Under the pieces are notes generated by a model that saw nothing but the letters and a program-made list of their open reading frames with translations, ran no database searches and was not told the origin of the DNA. Shown piece after piece: positions 1 through 7,396 of a stretch of 25,488 bases of DNA (positions within the stretch are counted from its first letter, which is position 1; each line of letters opens with the position of its first letter). The DNA lies in contig CAJKLB010000034.1 of assembly GCA_905200615.1 (NCBI GenBank), positions 1 through 25,488 of the forward strand. The letters run 5' to 3'. A program made the translations under genes and the position numbers. The stretch is from an uncultured Selenomonadales bacterium (GTDB taxonomy: Bacteria > Bacillota > Clostridia > Christensenellales > QALW01).

Positions 1-337
1 AAGAATATTTTTATATGATAATACTATATAAAAAAGTATTGTACGAATATTAACAAATCCAAAATCCGATTTTTTGTAACGGTATCGCCGCATTTTATTT
101 TTCATTGATAAGCGTGGCCGAAAAACAAATTTATAAAAAAAAGAATCCGTGAAATAATGGATTTCCAAAGATATTACAGTGACCGGCGAGAAAGACCGCG
201 GCGCGGCAATCCCTAATTTTAAATCAAAAAGATTAAATACCAAAGTTATGCCAACTTTTTTACAGGCAGAACAGCACTTTAATAATACCGGATATAAAAG
301 TACTCTATGCTGACTTTTAAAATTTTTATATTGATGC
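1..337. other. AT-rich intergenic stretch
   Basis: This stretch beyond the recR terminator contains no convincing gene. It is very AT-rich apart from a short GC-rich patch around 180-215, and I see no start codon with a good ribosome binding site opening a long frame. A short plus-strand frame at 307-504 runs into recR antisense and has no ribosome binding site, so it is not called. The 14-mer at 18-31 reappears inverted at the far right end of the window. Confidence 0.6.
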
Positions 338-369
338 AAAAAAAGTCTTTGTCCGCAGCAAAGACTTTT
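338..369 (-). terminator. Rho-independent terminator of dnaX-ybaB-recR
   Basis: On the minus strand an 11-bp perfect stem (AAAAGTCTTTG paired with CAAAGACTTTT) closes a 7-nt loop and runs into seven T residues at 344-338. It lies about 38 nt after the recR stop codon, which is where the end of the three-gene operon is expected. Confidence 0.85.
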
Positions 370-406
370 GCCGTTTACGAAACAAAGACTCAAAATTCTT
401 ATGCAA

Positions 407-1000
407 TTACATCTCGCGCCGGCCGTCAAGCGCCTTCGCAAGGGTTACTTCATCGATATATTCCAAATCTCCCCCAATGGGAATGCCATGAGCGATCCGT
501 GTAGTTTTAATGCCCATAGGTTTTAAAAGTCTGGCAATATATACCGCCGTAGCGTCACCTTCTACATCGGGATTGGTGGCAAGAATAACTTCTTTCACAC
601 CGTCAAGCCGCGTCAACAGTTCTTTCACGCGAATATCATCCGGACCAATCCCGTCCATAGGTGAAATCGTTCCGTGCAACACATGATACACACCCTGAAA
701 GTTTTCCGCTTTTTCCATAGCGATTACATCCCGCGGATCCTTTACCACGCAAATCAAGGAATGATCCCTTCGTGCGTCGGCACAGATATCACACACTTCC
801 CCCTCGCAGAAATTTCCGCATTGAGCGCAGTATTTTATCTTTTTTTTAATTTCCTGCAGCGCCGCCGTCAGCTCTCTGATATCCTCTTCCGGTGCGCTGA
901 TTACATGATAAGCAAGCCGCAAAGCTGTTTTGCCGCCGATACCCGGCAGTTTGGAAAACGCGTGAACAAGCCTGGCCAGCGGTTCTATATATACGCTCAC
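407..1000 (-). CDS. recR: Recombination mediator protein RecR
   Basis: RecR works with RecF and RecO to load RecA at single-stranded gaps in recombinational repair. The 197-residue length is the usual family size. In order it shows an N-terminal helix-hairpin-helix (about residues 10-30, LPGIGGKTA), a four-cysteine zinc finger (C58, C61, C70, C73), and a Toprim domain starting near residue 80 (SLICVVKDPRD, EKAE) that runs to a C-terminal NPDVEGD and HGIPIGGDLEYID region typical of RecR. The start is GTG, directly abutting the ybaB stop codon. Its GGAGG ribosome binding site lies inside the last codons of ybaB, 10 nt upstream, so the two are probably translationally coupled. It is the last gene of the operon; dnaX-ybaB-recR is a very widely conserved order. 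Confidence 0.97.
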   Translation of the reverse strand: MSVYIEPLARLVHAFSKLPGIGGKTALRLAYHVISAPEEDIRELTAALQEIKKKIKYCAQCGNFCEGEVCDICADARRDHSLICVVKDPRDVIAMEKAENFQGVYHVLHGTISPMDGIGPDDIRVKELLTRLDGVKEVILATNPDVEGDATAVYIARLLKPMGIKTTRIAHGIPIGGDLEYIDEVTLAKALDGRREM

Positions 1001-1348
1001 TTAAAACAATCCTCCGCCCATTCCGCCGGTAACTTTGCTCATCTTTTGGTTCGAAAGCTCTCCCGCCTGCCGAATGGCTTCTTTTACCGCCGCCGTAACG
1101 GTATCCTCCAGCATTTCTACATCCTCCGGATCCACAATTTCCGGATTGATCTTAATGGAAACGATATCTCCTTTGCCGGTTATCTTACACACCACCATAC
1201 CGCCGCCGGAGCTGACCTCCAGTTCGGTCTCCTCCAGCTCTTTTTGAACCTTTTCCATATCCGCCTGCATTTTTTGCGCCTGGCGAAGCAGCTGCTGCAT
1301 ATTACCGCCGCCTCCGAATCCTCCGCCCGGGAATCCTCCTCTTGCCAT
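1001..1348 (-). CDS. ybaB: YbaB/EbfC family nucleoid-associated protein
   Basis: Small DNA-binding nucleoid protein of the YbaB/EbfC family, which forms dimers that bind DNA; its exact role is not settled. It is 115 residues from the chosen start, normal for the family. It has a glycine-rich N-terminus (ARGGFPGGGFGGGGN), a long helix rich in Q, K and E (MQQLLRQAQKMQADMEKVQKELEE trimmed here to its pattern), then the family core with KITGKGDI and SIKINPEIVDPEDVEMLED, and a glycine-rich tail. An upstream in-frame ATG at 1363 would overlap the Shine-Dalgarno itself. The ATG at 1348 sits 8 nt after GGAGG and is preferred. It lies between dnaX (23-nt gap) and recR (no gap). Confidence 0.95.
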   Translation of the reverse strand: MARGGFPGGGFGGGGNMQQLLRQAQKMQADMEKVQKELEETELEVSSGGGMVVCKITGKGDIVSIKINPEIVDPEDVEMLEDTVTAAVKEAIRQAGELSNQKMSKVTGGMGGGLF

Positions 1349-1371
1349 ATAAAAAACCTCCATTGCTTTAT

Positions 1372-2979
1372 TTATGAAAACAGATCCAGCGCCGCCTGCA
1401 TTCTGTCCGCGCTGGCTGTATCCTGTTCTTCTTTCGCGGGCTTCTCTCCCACTACAGCATGTATTTTGAGCTTTTGTCCGTAAATATCCTCAAGATGCCG
1501 GGCAAGTACTTCTTCGTACTTACGCACCAATCCTTCCTTGGAAGCGGCTGTCCGGGGAATATAAATCGTAAAGCTTTCCTTTTCATCCATGGCTCCGTCA
1601 AAGCCGCGAATCATCATATACAACGGCAAATCCGACGCCTTTACCCGTTCAAGAAGTGCCTTCCATAAGGTATCGCTGCTCTTGCCCGCCTTGTCCGGCT
1701 TAGGTGCCGGCGGCGTTTCCGTCTGTTTTTTTCTCTGTTTGACAGGCTCCGGAATACTCTGTGTCTCTTCCCACGGAAGAAGTTCCCGTGCGGGCGGACG
1801 TTCCTGGTTACCTCCCGCCCCCGTACTTAGCCGATCCACCTTTTTTTCCAGTTCCGCAAGTCTGTCCTCATAGGCGGAATAGTCACTTTCCGTACGCGGT
1901 GTGCAAATTCTGATCATTGCCGTTTCCAGCTGTATTTCCGGCCGGTTATGCTGCTTAATATCCGCCTCAAGAGCCGAAAGAATCTCTACGGCGCGCAGCA
2001 GCCTTTCCGCGTTAGCCTGTTCCGCCTGTGTTTTTAAACGCGCCTGCATCTCACGGGGAAGAGATACAATTTCCTCACTTTCCGGAGAATACAGGCAAAG
2101 CAAAATATCACGCATATGCTCCATAAGTTCGGCAATAAATACGCTGATATCTTTTCCCTCGCCTTCAAGTTCCCGGCACTTTTCCAGCATCTTGAAAATA
2201 TCCGAAGCAATCAGGGCATCGGCAAAATCAAAGAGAAAACCCCGATCGGAAATTCCCAGAACTCCCATGGCATCGGCCAGCGTCACCCTGCTGCCGCAAT
2301 AGGAAAGACAAACGTCCGCCAAAGAAAGCGCGTCACGCATTCCGCCCCCGGCGCTCTTGGCAATGAGCTCAATAGCCGAAGGCTCAAACTCGGCACCGCT
2401 CTCTTTCAGTACATACTCCAATCGCTGTGCAATCACTTTTGAAGAAATCAATTTAAAATCAAACCGCTGACACCGGCTCAAAATTGTTGCCGGCAGCTTA
2501 TGAATTTCCGTAGTAGCCAAAATAAACACCACATGTTTCGGCGGTTCTTCCAGTGTTTTTAAAAGAGCGTTGAACGCTCCGCCGGAAAGCATATGTACCT
2601 CGTCTATGATATAAACTTTATATTTTCCTACCGCCGGAGCAAAAACCACTTTATCACGGATATCACGAATATTATCTACACCGTTATTGCTTGCGGCGTC
2701 GATCTCGATAATATCCATGTTATCATCCGCCATGGAAGCCCGACAGGCCTCACACGTACCGCAGGGATCGCCGTCTTTGGGATTTTGACAGTTCATTGCC
2801 CGCGCAAGCAGCTTAGCCGTACTGGTCTTTCCCGTGCCCCGGGGGCCGGCAAACAAATACGCATGCGCAATCCGCCCGCTTTCCAACTGATTCAACAGGG
2901 TGCGGACAATAGGCTCCTGCCCTACAAGATCTTCAAATTTCTGCGGCCGCCAGCGGCGGTAAAGCGCAACATATGCCAT
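1372..2979 (-). CDS. dnaX: DNA polymerase III subunit tau (and possibly gamma)
   Basis: Clamp-loader ATPase of the replicative polymerase. In the 535-residue protein, Walker A (GPRGTGKTS, about 45-53) is followed by the DnaX zinc module (C64, C73, C76, C79), Walker B/DEVH box (IIDEVHML, about 124-131) and the SRC sensor (LSRCQRF, about 168-173). Domain III ends near residue 360. The rest is the tau-specific region: a charged, proline-rich linker (about 375-435) and a C-terminal domain. The ATG has AGGAG 6 nt upstream. At codons 378-380 the gene carries the heptamer A AAA AAG, the E. coli dnaX frameshift site. A -1 shift would add ten residues and stop, giving a gamma-like protein of about 390 residues. 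First gene of the dnaX-ybaB-recR operon. Confidence 0.97.
   Translation of the reverse strand: MAYVALYRRWRPQKFEDLVGQEPIVRTLLNQLESGRIAHAYLFAGPRGTGKTSTAKLLARAMNCQNPKDGDPCGTCEACRASMADDNMDIIEIDAASNNGVDNIRDIRDKVVFAPAVGKYKVYIIDEVHMLSGGAFNALLKTLEEPPKHVVFILATTEIHKLPATILSRCQRFDFKLISSKVIAQRLEYVLKESGAEFEPSAIELIAKSAGGGMRDALSLADVCLSYCGSRVTLADAMGVLGISDRGFLFDFADALIASDIFKMLEKCRELEGEGKDISVFIAELMEHMRDILLCLYSPESEEIVSLPREMQARLKTQAEQANAERLLRAVEILSALEADIKQHNRPEIQLETAMIRICTPRTESDYSAYEDRLAELEKKVDRLSTGAGGNQERPPARELLPWEETQSIPEPVKQRKKQTETPPAPKPDKAGKSSDTLWKALLERVKASDLPLYMMIRGFDGAMDEKESFTIYIPRTAASKEGLVRKYEEVLARHLEDIYGQKLKIHAVVGEKPAKEEQDTASADRMQAALDLFS
1792..1846 (-). promoter_or_regulatory. Candidate programmed -1 frameshift signal in dnaX
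   Basis: Slippery heptamer A AAA AAG occupies 1846-1840 in the correct phase. The -1 frame is open for ten codons and ends at TAA (1810-1808). Downstream, GGGCGGG (1820-1814) can pair with TCCGCCC (1798-1792) to form a 7-bp hairpin, 19 nt from the heptamer; that spacing is longer than in E. coli. A weak purine-rich GAGGA lies 18 nt upstream. Heptamer, phase and stop are read directly; actual shifting is inferred. Confidence 0.5.
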
Positions 2980-3008
2980 AAGCTTCTCCTGACTCCGATA
3001 GTGTATAT

Positions 3009-3037
3009 ATTATATGATAAAATCACGGAATAATCAA
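3009..3037 (-). promoter_or_regulatory. Sigma-A promoter of dnaX operon
   Basis: On the minus strand TTGATT (3037-3032), a 17-nt spacer and a perfect TATAAT (3014-3009) lie about 30 nt upstream of the dnaX start. Predicted transcription start is near 3002, giving a leader of roughly 22 nt that contains the AGGAG ribosome binding site. Confidence 0.85.
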
Positions 3038-3356
3038 GGAAAAATGTTTTGAAAAGAAATGTCCGCGAGCCTAAGATACGGATCTGCGTATGGCGGAACA
3101 GGCTCCGACTGCCGCGTTTCAGAACAATCCAATATAAAAACGCACCCCTAAAATTGATCTTTGACCTATACGCCCGTCCGCCGCGCGAAAAATCCCTGTT
3201 GTGCTTTTCCCCGGCGGAAGCCAAACCGGTTTACAACTATGTGGTTTGGTAATTTTCCGTTATATCCTTTTATATTTTCATTTATATTCCTATTGGCAGA
3301 AGAGCGGTTTCAAGGAAACTGACGGGTTTCCGCTTATCTTTTTGCTTTTATTTAAT
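3038..3356. other. Intergenic region with nested inverted repeats
   Basis: No gene is supported here. Between 3060 and 3250 the base composition is richer in GC than the flanks and three inverted repeats follow one another: GAGCCT/AGGCTC (3067-3105) with ATACG/CGTAT nested inside; TCCGCCG/CGGCGGA (3177-3218) with GAAAA/TTTTC nested inside; and CCAAACC/GGTTTGG (3221-3249). A 67-codon plus-strand frame at 3049-3252 starts at TTG and has no family resemblance. A further 6-bp hairpin, GGAAAC/GTTTCC (3314-3331), is followed by a T-rich run. The segment could be a structured RNA; SRP RNA and glmS ribozyme hallmarks were looked for and not found. Confidence 0.4.
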
Positions 3357-3402
3357 TATACAAATTGTTAAAGTTGTATAAAATCAATCTATACAACTTT
3401 AC
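3357..3402. promoter_or_regulatory. Inverted-repeat operator candidate upstream of glmS
   Basis: A perfect 12-bp inverted repeat (TAAAGTTGTATA at 3369-3380 and TATACAACTTTA at 3390-3401, 9-nt spacer) ends 30 bp upstream of the glmS -35 element. Another TATACAA half-site lies at 3357-3363, making three half-sites in alternating orientation. The geometry suits a dimeric repressor or activator, for example of the GntR type, but the regulator is unknown. Confidence 0.55.
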
Positions 3403-3430
3403 AAAAAAAAGCTGTTTTTTTAAAAAGTAT

Positions 3431-3459
3431 TTGCACGGTAACAAAGCGGAGAATATAAT
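3431..3459 (+). promoter_or_regulatory. Sigma-A promoter of glmS
   Basis: TTGCAC (3431-3436), a 17-nt spacer and TATAAT (3454-3459). The predicted start near 3466 leaves a leader of about 36 nt, far too short for a glmS ribozyme. Confidence 0.85.
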
Positions 3460-3501
3460 AATAGCAGAATAAAAACCAACGTACCGAAAGGAAGTTTCAA
3501 T

Positions 3502-5334
3502 ATGTGTGGAATTATCGGTTTTACAGGAAACACCTCGGCCGTACCCGTACTGTTAAACGGATTAGAGCGTCTGGAATACAGAGGCTATGATTCGGCGGGC
3601 ATTGCCGTTTATACAGAAAACAGTATCCAAATCCGCAAAGCAAAGGGACGCCTCGCCAACCTAAAAGCGCTGCTGAAAGAACGTCCGGTAGAAGGCACCT
3701 GCGGTATCGGTCATACACGATGGGCTACCCACGGAGAACCCTCTGATACCAACGCGCATCCCCACATCAGCGAAAAAGGTAACATCGCCATCGTGCACAA
3801 CGGGATCATCGAAAATTACCTTTCCCTAAAACAAAAGCTGATAAAAAAAGGTGTCCGTTTCATTTCCGATACTGATACCGAGGTAGCCGCTCAACTGTTG
3901 AGCTATTACTATTCCGGCGATATCATGAGCGCCATTTATAAAACACTGGGGCAGTTAAAAGGTAGTTTTGCCTTAGGCATTCTCTGCACGGATTATCCCA
4001 ATCAAATTTTCTGTGCCCGTAAGGACAGTCCGCTGGTTGTAGGATCCTTAAACGGCTGCTCCTACATTGCCAGTGATATTCCCGCCATTTTGGAATATAC
4101 GCGGACCGTCTATCTGCTGGACGATATGGAAGTAGCCGTACTGAAACAGGATTCCATTGAATTTTTTGACGGTTTGGGCAATAAAGTAATAAAAGAAGCC
4201 ATGCATGTGGACTGGGACATAAAAGCGGCCGAAAAGGGCGGCTATAAGCATTTTATGATGAAAGAGATGCATGAACAGCCCACCGCGTTAAAAGATACGC
4301 TTTCGCCCTATACGGAAGAATGCAACGGCAAAAATATTTTAATCAATATGCCTCTGCCGCAGGAATATATCCGCAGCCTGAAACATATTGCCATCGTAGC
4401 TTGCGGCACCGCGTATCACGCAGGACTCGTAGCCAAATATCTTTTGGAGCGAATTTGCCGTATTCATACCGAAGCGGAAGTTGCCTCCGAATTTCGATAC
4501 AAAGATCCTTTGATCCAAAAGGATGATCTGGTTATAATAATCAGTCAGTCCGGTGAGACCGCGGATACCATCGCCGCTATGCGGGAAGCCAAGCGCAAAG
4601 GCGCGCGAATTCTTGCCATATGCAATGTAGTAGGCAGCACCATCTCCCGTGAGGCCGACTATCTTTGTTATACCTGGGCCGGACCGGAAATCGCGGTAGC
4701 CTCCACAAAGGCATATGTATCTCAATTGATGATGCTCTATACGCTATACTTGGATATTGCCCAAAAGCGGGGCATTATGAATGCCGATGCCGTGAGCGAC
4801 GCCATTGCCCAGCTGAAGCAGCTGCCCGCAAAGGCGGAAGAATTGATAAAGACATTGGAGCCTGAAATTGCTAAATTCGCCCATGCAAACGCCGCGCACA
4901 AAAATGTATTTTTCCTCGGACGCGGTTTAGATTACGCGCTGGCCATGGAAGCATCGCTCAAGCTAAAGGAAATTTCCTATATTCACTCCGAAGCCTATGC
5001 CGCCGGCGAATTAAAACACGGTACCATCGCGTTAATTGAAGAAGGAACCTTGGTGGTTGCCATTGCCACGCAACAGGAGTTAGCCGAAAAAACCGCCAGC
5101 AATGTAACGGAGGTCAAAGTACGCGGTGCCAAAGTACTTGCCCTCATGTGCGGCCATAACGCCATTTTGGAAAAAGAAGCGGATACAATTTGGCATCTGC
5201 CGGAAACGCTGCCTTTTTTCCAACCGATTGTCGCTATCCTTCCTCTGCAGATGCTGGCCTACTATATGGCGCTGGAACGCGGCTGTGATATCGATAAGCC
5301 GCGCAATCTTGCAAAAAGCGTCACAGTAGAATAA
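3502..5334 (+). CDS. glmS: Glutamine--fructose-6-phosphate aminotransferase (isomerizing)
   Basis: Makes glucosamine-6-phosphate from fructose-6-phosphate and glutamine, the entry step to UDP-GlcNAc and peptidoglycan. The 610-residue length is standard. Cys2 (MCGIIGF) is the N-terminal nucleophile of the class II glutamine amidotransferase domain (about residues 2-220), with HTRWATHG and HNGIIEN following. Two SIS sugar-isomerase domains come next, with ACGTAYHA, SQSGETADT and EASLKLKEISYIH. The C-terminus is the conserved KPRNLAKSVTVE, whose K605 corresponds to the sugar-binding lysine of E. coli GlmS. The ATG has GAAAGGAAG upstream. The gene has its own promoter and faces away from dnaX. 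No glmS ribozyme precedes it, so control must be at transcription or of the enzyme. Confidence 0.98.
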   Translation: MCGIIGFTGNTSAVPVLLNGLERLEYRGYDSAGIAVYTENSIQIRKAKGRLANLKALLKERPVEGTCGIGHTRWATHGEPSDTNAHPHISEKGNIAIVHNGIIENYLSLKQKLIKKGVRFISDTDTEVAAQLLSYYYSGDIMSAIYKTLGQLKGSFALGILCTDYPNQIFCARKDSPLVVGSLNGCSYIASDIPAILEYTRTVYLLDDMEVAVLKQDSIEFFDGLGNKVIKEAMHVDWDIKAAEKGGYKHFMMKEMHEQPTALKDTLSPYTEECNGKNILINMPLPQEYIRSLKHIAIVACGTAYHAGLVAKYLLERICRIHTEAEVASEFRYKDPLIQKDDLVIIISQSGETADTIAAMREAKRKGARILAICNVVGSTISREADYLCYTWAGPEIAVASTKAYVSQLMMLYTLYLDIAQKRGIMNADAVSDAIAQLKQLPAKAEELIKTLEPEIAKFAHANAAHKNVFFLGRGLDYALAMEASLKLKEISYIHSEAYAAGELKHGTIALIEEGTLVVAIATQQELAEKTASNVTEVKVRGAKVLALMCGHNAILEKEADTIWHLPETLPFFQPIVAILPLQMLAYYMALERGCDIDKPRNLAKSVTVE

Positions 5335-5352
5335 AAAAACAGAACTAACCGC

Positions 5353-5395
5353 AAAAATCTCCGCATATAATAAAAAAAAGCGCGGAGGTTTTTTT
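5353..5395 (+). terminator. Terminator-like hairpin overlapping the next gene's ribosome binding site
   Basis: AAAAATCTCCGC (5353-5364) pairs with GCGGAGGTTTTT (from 5382), giving about 12 bp with one G-U pair, and the 3' arm runs into seven T residues at 5389-5395. It ends glmS in form. The same 3' arm contains GGAGG (5384-5388), the Shine-Dalgarno of the PRC-barrel gene whose ATG follows the last T, so the folded hairpin would also mask translation of that gene. Confidence 0.75.
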
Positions 5396-5644
5396 ATGAC
5401 TTTTTCCGAATTAAAAAGAAAAGAAGTAATAAATGTTTGTGATGGTAGACGGCTGGGGTGTGTTTGTGATATAATAATTGAAATAAATTCCTGCCGGTTG
5501 GAAGCCATTGTCGTCCCCGGCTCATTCAGCTTGCTTCATTGCTTTTCTTCATCAAAGAATATCATTATTCCCTGGTGTAAGATCCGTAAGCTGGGCGACG
5601 ATGTCATTTTAGTAGACGCGGGAGATATCTGCCCGCAAAAATAG
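5396..5644 (+). CDS. YlmC/YmxH family PRC-barrel protein, sporulation-linked
   Basis: An 82-residue protein of the PRC-barrel type seen in the YlmC/YmxH family of endospore-forming Bacillota. Members are annotated as sporulation proteins, but the molecular role is unknown. The family pattern is visible: an N-terminal FSELKRKEVINVCDGRRLG, a short beta-rich core (CDIIIEINSCRLEAIVVPG) and a terminal KIRKLGDDVILVD. It is cysteine-richer than I would expect (C15, C21, C32 and others). The ATG follows GGAGG by seven T residues, and the GGAGG lies inside the hairpin above. It opens a run of five close-set genes (9-nt gap to the next). Without a visible promoter of its own, expression probably depends on readthrough from glmS or on a start inside the hairpin loop; CATATAAT at 5364-5371 resembles a -10 element but no matching -35 was found. 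Confidence 0.85.
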   Translation: MTFSELKRKEVINVCDGRRLGCVCDIIIEINSCRLEAIVVPGSFSLLHCFSSSKNIIIPWCKIRKLGDDVILVDAGDICPQK

Positions 5645-5653
5645 GAGAAAACT

Positions 5654-6469
5654 ATGTTCAAACTGATCGCCTCAGACCTTGACGGCACCCTTTTAAAAAA
5701 CGATAAAACCATTAGCCAATATTCCGTTTCCGTATTAAAATCAGCGGCGCAGGCAGGCGTTTCCTTTGTCATCTGTACCGGAAGGATGTACGACTCTTTA
5801 AAAAATATCCTGCCTGTGCTTCCCTTCTGCCGTTATGCCATTACCTGTATGGGAGCCGAAATATACGATAACTTTGAAAAAAAGCGAATATACAGTCGGC
5901 CAATGGAACATGAATACGCCGAAGCCCTGATTTCTTACGCCTTAAAAAATGACATCCATATGCATCTGTATATTGATGATATCGTCTATACCAGTCGTTT
6001 AGATCAATATTCCGATCTTTATTTTAAAACAACCACATCCATGGGGCGTCTGATAAAAGGCGATATTTTTACACTGATTCAGGGAAAGGATATCGCAAAA
6101 ATTCTCTATATGGGCCCGCCCGAAGAGATTGCCCGTCATAGCCGGAATATCAACGCATTGCTGGGGGATCGAATAAACAATGTCTCCTCCAATCCCATGT
6201 TTGCCGAATTTGCCTCACGCACGGCGGGAAAAGATACGGCGTTGAAAGCTCTGTGCGCGCAGCTTAGCGTAAAGATGGACGAGCTGATCGTTTTCGGTGA
6301 CAGCGGAAACGATATTGCTATGTTGAAAAATACCGGATTCTCCTGTGCCGTGGCTAATGCTTGGGAAGAAGCAAAAAACGCGGCGAATATTCTTGTTGAA
6401 AGCAACGAAAACGACGGCGTTGCCAAGACGGTACGCCGATTGATTCTTGAAAGAAAGGAAGCGTTATAA
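5654..6469 (+). CDS. Cof-type HAD family hydrolase
   Basis: Cytosolic phosphatase of the haloacid dehalogenase superfamily, Cof/type IIB subfamily; such enzymes hydrolyse sugar phosphates and related small phosphorylated metabolites, and the substrate cannot be read from sequence. The 271 residues show motif I (SDLDGTLL, nucleophile D8 and acid D10), motif II (ICTGR, near 40) and motif IV (FGDSGNDIAML, near 215). A large cap domain lies between motif II and the lysine of motif III (GKDTALK). The GGAG ribosome binding site overlaps the stop codon of the preceding gene, 9 nt upstream, and hprK follows after 2 nt. Co-location with hprK and a glucokinase suggests a sugar-phosphate substrate, which is inference. 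Confidence 0.92.
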   Translation: MFKLIASDLDGTLLKNDKTISQYSVSVLKSAAQAGVSFVICTGRMYDSLKNILPVLPFCRYAITCMGAEIYDNFEKKRIYSRPMEHEYAEALISYALKNDIHMHLYIDDIVYTSRLDQYSDLYFKTTTSMGRLIKGDIFTLIQGKDIAKILYMGPPEEIARHSRNINALLGDRINNVSSNPMFAEFASRTAGKDTALKALCAQLSVKMDELIVFGDSGNDIAMLKNTGFSCAVANAWEEAKNAANILVESNENDGVAKTVRRLILERKEAL

Positions 6470-6471
6470 AA

Positions 6472-7392
6472 ATGGCGGATCTTTCCATTAAAAAACTTGC
6501 CCAAGACCTATCTTTTGATATTGTATGCGACGGTGGAAAAAAGCAAGTAGATGTTCTGTGCGTTGATGTGAACCGACCGGGTCTGTTTCTGACCGGGTTC
6601 CATTCCCATTTTGATAACAGCCGGGTGCAGGTGATCGGTACGGCAGAATATTCTTACCTGATGTCCATTGAAGAATCCAAGCGTTTGGAAGCATTAAACA
6701 CATTATTTCAGCGTCCGTTTCCGTTTATGGTACTGAGCAATAATGTGGATGAAATTCCCCGCTTGGCCGAGTGCGCCCGTAAAAACGGTGCGGTGGTCTT
6801 TCGTTCACGGGAATATACCGCTACCCGTCTGGTGGCGGAAATGGCCGCTTACCTGAATCTTCGTCTGGCCCCCATGCAGAGTCTCCACGCGGTGCTGCTG
6901 GATATTTACGGCTTAGGTGTGCTGCTGACGGGAGATTCCGGAATCGGGAAAAGTGAAACCGCGCTGGAGCTGGTGAAGCGAGGGCACCGTTTGGTAGCCG
7001 ACGACGCGGTAATCATTAAACGGATTTCCGAAAACAGACTGATCGGTGAAGCGCCGGAAGTCATTAAAAACCTGATGGAAATCCGCGGCGTAGGGATTAT
7101 TAACGTAGAGCATATGTACGGCATCAGCGCGGTAATTGATTCCAAAAGTATTGATTTAGTGGTTCAAATGGAACTTTGGGACCGCAACAAAGAATACGAC
7201 CGTTTAGGCATGCAGCAGGATCGGCGTGAAATTTTAGGCGTTTCCGTCCCCCTGTTGACCATTCCCGTACATCCGGGGAGGAATCTGGCCATTATCATGG
7301 AAACCGCCGCGCGCAGCACCCGATTAAAACAAAGCGGCTACAACGCGATGGACGAAATCAAGCAGCGACAAAATAAAATGATGGAGGAATAA
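6472..7392 (+). CDS. hprK: HPr kinase/phosphorylase
   Basis: Bifunctional enzyme that phosphorylates HPr on a serine when glycolytic intermediates are abundant and removes it with phosphate when they are not; this is the sensor of CcpA-type carbon catabolite control in Bacillota. The 306 residues are the normal length. The N-terminal domain (to about 130) precedes the kinase core with H139 (SLHAVLLDI), Walker A GDSGIGKS at 154-161, LVADDAV near 174-180, and the family signature EIRGVGIINVEHMYG at 203-217. MELWD and the conserved arginine-rich RREILGV segment follow. The AGGAAG ribosome binding site lies in the end of the HAD gene. It is followed 4 nt later by a ROK kinase, an arrangement pointing to one sugar-responsive operon. 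Confidence 0.97.
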   Translation: MADLSIKKLAQDLSFDIVCDGGKKQVDVLCVDVNRPGLFLTGFHSHFDNSRVQVIGTAEYSYLMSIEESKRLEALNTLFQRPFPFMVLSNNVDEIPRLAECARKNGAVVFRSREYTATRLVAEMAAYLNLRLAPMQSLHAVLLDIYGLGVLLTGDSGIGKSETALELVKRGHRLVADDAVIIKRISENRLIGEAPEVIKNLMEIRGVGIINVEHMYGISAVIDSKSIDLVVQMELWDRNKEYDRLGMQQDRREILGVSVPLLTIPVHPGRNLAIIMETAARSTRLKQSGYNAMDEIKQRQNKMMEE

Positions 7393-7396
7393 TCGA

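Noticed and set aside
674..1483. Long plus-strand ORFs antisense to recR, ybaB and dnaX
   Set aside because: Shadows of conserved genes on the minus strand; no start signals or recognisable domains.
3049..3252. 67-codon plus-strand ORF upstream of glmS (and an opposing 100-codon frame at 2922-3224)
   Set aside because: TTG or overlapping starts, no ribosome binding site, composition without family resemblance, and coverage by inverted repeats or the dnaX promoter.
2980..3300. SRP RNA (scr/ffs) gene next to dnaX
   Set aside because: The conserved apical-loop sequences (GGAAGGAAGCAG type) are missing on both strands.
3253..3501. glmS ribozyme/riboswitch upstream of glmS
   Set aside because: The predicted transcript starts near 3466, only about 36 nt before the ATG, and neither the catalytic core nor the pseudoknot sequences of the ribozyme are visible.
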